DNA from: Pseudonocardia bannensis
GTDB lineage: Bacteria; Actinomycetota; Actinomycetes; Mycobacteriales; Pseudonocardiaceae
Direction: 5' to 3'
NCBI RefSeq assembly: GCF_012911875.1
Contig: NZ_JAAXKZ010000037.1
Span: forward strand, 1-44,661
DNA: 44,661 nt
Shown in pieces: positions 41,189 through 44,661 of the stretch. The notes under the pieces were generated by a model that worked only from the letters and a program-made list of their open reading frames with translations, ran no database searches and was not told the DNA's origin. Position 1 is the stretch's first letter; each line of letters starts with the position of its first letter. The position numbers and the translations under genes are program-made.

Positions 41189-41412
41189 GCACCCTCACCC
41201 GTCGAGATCGGCACCGAGGCCAGCACCGACGGCTCCACCCAGCCGGTGGTGTCGATGTCGTAGGCCCGGGCGCGGTCGAGCAGGTCCAGCAGTCGCGCTG
41301 CGTGCTGGTGCTCCTCGAGCGATTGCTCATCGCGCTGAGCGAGTTGCAGGGCGTGTTGGGCGCGGTCGATCGATTCGCGCAGGACCGTCTCGAACACGTC
41401 CACCGCCACCAC
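41185..41412 (-). CDS. Small protein paired with malic-like gene, copy 1
   Basis: A 75-residue soluble helical protein (SIDRAQHALQLAQRDEQSLE, then RLLDLLDRARAYDIDTTGWV) paralogous in layout to the one at 36419-36640. GTG at 41412 follows GAGGGGAC. Its stop overlaps the ArsR-remnant start. The inverted-repeat operator lies 69-90 bases upstream, and the hycE-like gene ends 205 bases upstream. It occurs in both malic-like loci, so it is likely a functional partner. No family recognised. Confidence 0.6.
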   Translation of the reverse strand: MVAVDVFETVLRESIDRAQHALQLAQRDEQSLEEHQHAARLLDLLDRARAYDIDTTGWVEPSVLASVPISTGEGA

Positions 41413-41480
41413 GTCCCCTCAGTGTCCCCTCAGCGTCCCCGGCGCCCCGGCAACTCGCTCGGAGGCGTTCATGTTCTTTG

Positions 41481-41502
41481 CACTTAAGGAATATTGCAAG
41501 TG
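41481..41502. promoter_or_regulatory. Inverted-repeat operator, copy 2
   Basis: CACTTAAGGAATATTGCAAG followed by TG: the left arm keeps CACTT at the same distance as in copy 1 but has AAGG instead of GCAA; the AATA spacer and the right arm TTGCAAGTG are intact. A lone half-site TTGCAAGT occurs at 41596-41603, close to the end of the hycE-like gene. Confidence 0.6.
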
Positions 41503-41616
41503 TTTGACCGCAGAAGTTGGCACACGTCACCCCTGCGGTCACCGGCCGGCAGACCCGGCGCTGTGCCTGCTCGTCCTGCTCGTCCTGTCGGCCCGTTGCA
41601 AGTACGTGCCGCGGCC

Positions 41617-43146
41617 CTACAGGTCGTTGCCGGCGTAGGAGAGGTTGAAGCTCTTGTTGACCAGCGGAAAGTCCGGGACGATCGTGTCGGCCAACGCGAC
41701 CGGCAGGGCCGGCCAGTTGAAGAAGCTCGGGTCGACGATCTTCACCCGGCTCAGCAGACCGTCGGGGGCGAGCTCCACCCGGTGCACGATGGTGCCCCGC
41801 CAGCCCTCCACGACGCCCACCCCCGAGCGGTGGGCGGCGGGCGTGCCGCACGCGGCCGGCGCCTCGGTCGCGCCCAGCCGCCCGTCCAGGCGCTCCACCA
41901 GCGCGGTGATGATCTCGACGGAGGCGGTGATCTCCTCGGCGCGTACGACGAACCGGGCGAGTACGTCACCGGCGGTGTGGGCGTGGGTGCGGGCGGCCTG
42001 CGAGACCAGCACCGGATGGTCGTGGCGCGCGTCGGTGATCAGTCCGCTGGCGCGGGCGACGTAGCCCAGGACGCCCAGGTCGAGGGCCTGCTGGCGGGTC
42101 AGCACGGCGGTGCCGGTGAACCGGTCGCGCACCACGCTGTGGCCTAGGGCCAGCGCCACCACCTCGGCCACGTCCGCGGCGATCGCGCGCAGCCGCGCGA
42201 GATCGGGTAGCTGGTGGATGGTGGCGCCGCCGGGATGGATCGCCCCGCGCAGCAGCCGATGGCCCGTGACGTGGTCGTTGAGGCGCAGCAACTGTTCGCG
42301 GATGCGCTGGGCGTGGGCGTTGAGGATGCCGTGGCCGACGTCGTTGCACAGCGCCCCGAGGTCGGTGACGTGGTTGTAGAGCCGTTCGAGCTCCAGCAGG
42401 ACCGCCCGGACCCGCTGGGCGTCCTCGCCGACGATCAGCCCCTGGGCGTCTTCGACGGCCTGGCAGAAGGCCAGGGCGTGCCCGACGGAGGTGTCGCCGC
42501 TGACCCGTTCGGCCAGCTCCAGGCCGCCGGCGGCGGGCCGGCCCTGGAACAGCTTTTCGATTCCGCGGTGAACGAACCACAGTCGGGCCTTGAGGTTGAG
42601 GATGGTCTCGCCGACCACGGAGAACCGGAAATGTCCGGGCTCGATCATCCCGGCGTGCACCGGGCCGACCGGGATCTCATAGACCCCGGGGCCTTCGACG
42701 CTGCGGAACGGGTAGGGCCCGTCCGTGTCGCCGAAGGCCGGCGGGTCCCCGGCGTCGTCGAGCATCGGGTACCAACCCTTGGGCCAGTGGAAATGCCGCA
42801 CCAGGCGGCGGGACAACGGGTGGCCGTCGGGGACGATGCCGAACAGGTCGCGCATCTCGCGTTCGAACCGGCCGGCCGGGAACGAGATCCCGGCCAGGCT
42901 GGGCACCCGGGGCCGCACGGGGTCGAGCGGGACGTGCAGTTCGACGCGGCGGTCCGGGGCGGCCGCGGTGAACAGATACACCGCCCGCAGCGCCTCGCCG
43001 TCGTCGTGCCCGGCGATCGAAGCGACCCGGAAACCGGCGCCCAGCAGCGCGTCGGCGTGGGCGGGCAGCTCGTCGGGGGCGACGGTCACCGCGGTGCGGC
43101 AGTGGCCGACCGGTTCCCCCACGCGGTGCGGCTCAAGGAGCGTCAT
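41617..43146 (-). CDS. hycE: HycE-like large subunit lacking NiFe ligands
   Basis: A 509-residue fusion of a 30-kDa (NuoC-like) domain (about 1-130, with FEREMRDLFGIVPDGHP) and a 49-kDa (NuoD/hydrogenase large-subunit-like) domain (about 150-509, with GPVHAGMIEPGHFRFSVVGE and LERLYNHVTDLG). In group 4 hydrogenases the metal sits on RxCGxC and DPCxxC. Here these read RVSGDTS and VDPSFFNW, so all four cysteines are gone. Mycobacterium HycE (Rv0087) is the likely counterpart. ATG at 43146 overlaps the hycQ-like stop (ATGA). It is probably part of a membrane complex that couples some other redox or binding event to proton movement. Confidence 0.85.
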   Translation of the reverse strand: MTLLEPHRVGEPVGHCRTAVTVAPDELPAHADALLGAGFRVASIAGHDDGEALRAVYLFTAAAPDRRVELHVPLDPVRPRVPSLAGISFPAGRFEREMRDLFGIVPDGHPLSRRLVRHFHWPKGWYPMLDDAGDPPAFGDTDGPYPFRSVEGPGVYEIPVGPVHAGMIEPGHFRFSVVGETILNLKARLWFVHRGIEKLFQGRPAAGGLELAERVSGDTSVGHALAFCQAVEDAQGLIVGEDAQRVRAVLLELERLYNHVTDLGALCNDVGHGILNAHAQRIREQLLRLNDHVTGHRLLRGAIHPGGATIHQLPDLARLRAIAADVAEVVALALGHSVVRDRFTGTAVLTRQQALDLGVLGYVARASGLITDARHDHPVLVSQAARTHAHTAGDVLARFVVRAEEITASVEIITALVERLDGRLGATEAPAACGTPAAHRSGVGVVEGWRGTIVHRVELAPDGLLSRVKIVDPSFFNWPALPVALADTIVPDFPLVNKSFNLSYAGNDL

Positions 43147-44654
43147 GGTGTTCCCGTCAGGACGTCGGCGGCCAGGTGCAGCAGGGTGGACAGCGGTCCC
43201 GCACTGATGCCGACGGCCGCGCACACGCCCAGCGCGCCCACCAGCGTGACCGCCGCGGTGCCCGGCAGCGGGCGCGGTGCAGCGGCGGCGCCGGGGCCGT
43301 CCGGAGACCGCCCCAGCAGCATCCGGCCGGTGTGGCCAACCAGCGCGGCGGCGATGACGAGGACGAGCGCGAATGCGGCGGCGGTGATCCAGCCCAGCCC
43401 GGTGGCGAACCCCGCCCGGGCGATCCCGAACTCGCTGGCGAACACGCTGAACGGGGGAAACCCGATCAGCGCCAGCATCCCGGCGGCGAAACACCCGGCG
43501 GCCATCGGGGCGCGGGCGGCCAACCCACGGACCTCGCTGATCCGACTGGTGCCGGTGGTCTGCAGGATGTGCCCGGCGCCCAGGAACAGGGTGCTCTTGG
43601 CCAGGCCGTGGCCCAGCATGTGCAGCAGTACCGCGGCCATCGCCAGCGGGCCGCCTGCGGCGGCGCCCAGGGCGAGCAGCCCCATGTGCTCGATGCTGGA
43701 GTAGGCCAGCATCCGCTTGTAGTCGCGCTGCGCCAGCAGCACGGTCGCGGCCACCAGCAGGGAGGCGAGCGCGACCACGGCCAGCAGGGCGCGGCTGAAC
43801 CCGCCGCCCAGCGCCGCGTCGGCGATCACCTTGACCCGCAGGATCGCGTAGAACGCGACCGAGAGCAGCACCCCCGACATCAGCGCCGACACCGGGGCGG
43901 GGGCCTGGCTGTGCGCGTCGGGCAACCACGCGTGCAGCGGTGCCAACCCGGCCTTGGTGCCGAACCCGAGTATCAGCAGCACCACCGCGATCTGGGTGAC
44001 GCCGGGATCCAGGCGGGCGGCGCCGGCGGCCAGCGCGACCCAGTCCAGGCCGGCCCCGGCGCCGGCGTGCAGGGCGGCGTAGTTCAGCAGCAACGTCCCC
44101 AGCAGCGCCAGCGCGATCCCGGTCGAGCAGATCACCACGTACTTCCACGCCGCCTCCACCGCCGCGCGGGTGCGGCGCTGCCCGACCAGGAACGCGGTGA
44201 CGATCGTGGTGGCCTCCACCGCGACCCATAACAGACCCAGGTTGGCGGCCAGCACCGCCAGCGCCATCGTCGCCAGGAACACCTGGACCTGCACGCTGTG
44301 CCGGGTCGCGGTGCGCACACTGACCCTGCCGGCGCGGATCTCGCCGTGCAGGTGCGCCGGGGTGGCCACACAGGCCACCAGCGCGACCGCGGCGACAACC
44401 AACAGCATGAACGCGCTCAGCGCGTCCGCGCGCAGCAGCCCGCCCACCGCGGTGCGGGCCCCGGCGGCGGTCACCTCGACCGCGAGCGCCACCACCGCGG
44501 CCAGCACGGCGGCCGCGCTCGCCGCGCTGAGCCATGCCGTCGACCGGCGCCAGCCCGCCGCCAGGTAGGCCACCGCGGTCAGCGCCGGCAGCAGCACCGG
44601 GGCCAGGAGCAAGACGGTGGCCAGCAATCCGGTCGACATCAGGGTGGGGGGCAT
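43143..44654 (-). CDS. hycQ: HycQ/HyfF-like proton-translocating membrane subunit
   Basis: A 503-residue membrane protein with about 14 helices, of the Mrp/NuoL-N antiporter-like family. The signature is KAGLAPLHAWLPDAHSQAPA followed by PVSALMSG near 234-262; the Lys and His of this block and the later HMLGHGLAKSTLFL helix are the usual proton-path residues. ATG at 44654 gives a complete frame; the internal ATG at 44639 is an alternative. Upstream subunits (HycD/HycP-like and small ones) should lie beyond the right edge. It ends within hycE, so the two are coupled. Confidence 0.87.
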   Translation of the reverse strand: MPPTLMSTGLLATVLLLAPVLLPALTAVAYLAAGWRRSTAWLSAASAAAVLAAVVALAVEVTAAGARTAVGGLLRADALSAFMLLVVAAVALVACVATPAHLHGEIRAGRVSVRTATRHSVQVQVFLATMALAVLAANLGLLWVAVEATTIVTAFLVGQRRTRAAVEAAWKYVVICSTGIALALLGTLLLNYAALHAGAGAGLDWVALAAGAARLDPGVTQIAVVLLILGFGTKAGLAPLHAWLPDAHSQAPAPVSALMSGVLLSVAFYAILRVKVIADAALGGGFSRALLAVVALASLLVAATVLLAQRDYKRMLAYSSIEHMGLLALGAAAGGPLAMAAVLLHMLGHGLAKSTLFLGAGHILQTTGTSRISEVRGLAARAPMAAGCFAAGMLALIGFPPFSVFASEFGIARAGFATGLGWITAAAFALVLVIAAALVGHTGRMLLGRSPDGPGAAAAPRPLPGTAAVTLVGALGVCAAVGISAGPLSTLLHLAADVLTGTP

Positions 44655-44661
44655 CGGGGTG

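Noticed and set aside
41596..41603. Third TTGCAAGT near the end of the hycE-like gene
   Set aside because: Only a half-site, without the left arm; kept as a remark under operator copy 2.

Overview
The window is very GC-rich DNA with actinobacterial gene content: a GTP-type PEP carboxykinase, an FdxA-type ferredoxin, a DUF3040 protein, an ECF sigma factor paired with a YCII/DGPF protein, and Mycobacterium-like Hyc subunits. GTG starts and ATGA/GTGA overlaps are common. A Pseudonocardia-like genus would fit, but that is a guess; nothing here fixes the genus. There are no rRNA or tRNA genes and no CRISPR array.

Region 1 (1-20176) is a catabolic locus, almost all on the minus strand, that I cannot match to a described pathway. 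One arm reads Nampt-like phosphoribosyltransferase, phosphotriesterase-type lactonase, small cupin, two aldehyde dehydrogenases and a ThuA/GATase-like protein. The other arm has a second Nampt-like enzyme, an aldo/keto reductase, a HAD phosphatase, a LacI repressor, a broken sugar kinase, a NIPSNAP protein, an AcuI-like reductase, a second cupin and a nucleoside hydrolase, with a second lactonase on the opposite strand. Three families (Nampt-like, lactonase, cupin) are each present twice. A LacI-type site (GAAACGATTC core, best copy TTAGAAACGATTCTAA) occurs five times in non-coding DNA near these genes. Ghosts of a second LacI gene and a second GATase-like gene, a frameshifted PPOX gene, an acyl-CoA ligase stub and decayed transposase-like DNA show a locus being duplicated and pruned.

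Region 2 (20177-30050) is a mobile and accessory stretch. It starts with an intact IS701-type element whose CTAG target duplication contains the stop codon of the lactonase gene. Then come an ECF sigma/YCII pair, a small ferritin-like protein, a PfkB kinase, a protein with four cold-shock domains, transposase and DNA-ligase fragments, a His-rich protein, an Hsp20 and an RCC1-type propeller protein.

Region 3 (30071-37813) looks like a redox or gas-response island. A cupin, a SufR-like regulator and FdxA are divergent from a tightly overlapped operon of hemerythrin/DUF2249, cupin, membrane protein and group III truncated haemoglobin. An aquaglyceroporin and a DUF3040 protein follow. After them comes a degraded malic-enzyme-like gene, cut by an internally deleted IS110 remnant that carries tandem repeats.

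Region 4 (37930-44661) runs on the minus strand: hycQ-like, hycE-like (lacking the NiFe cysteines), a small protein, an ArsR remnant, a malic-enzyme-like gene and pckG. The small-protein/malic-like pair is paralogous to the degraded pair near 36 kb, and both copies have the same inverted-repeat operator (ACTT-N4-AATA-TTGCAAGT) upstream, which suggests a common regulator.
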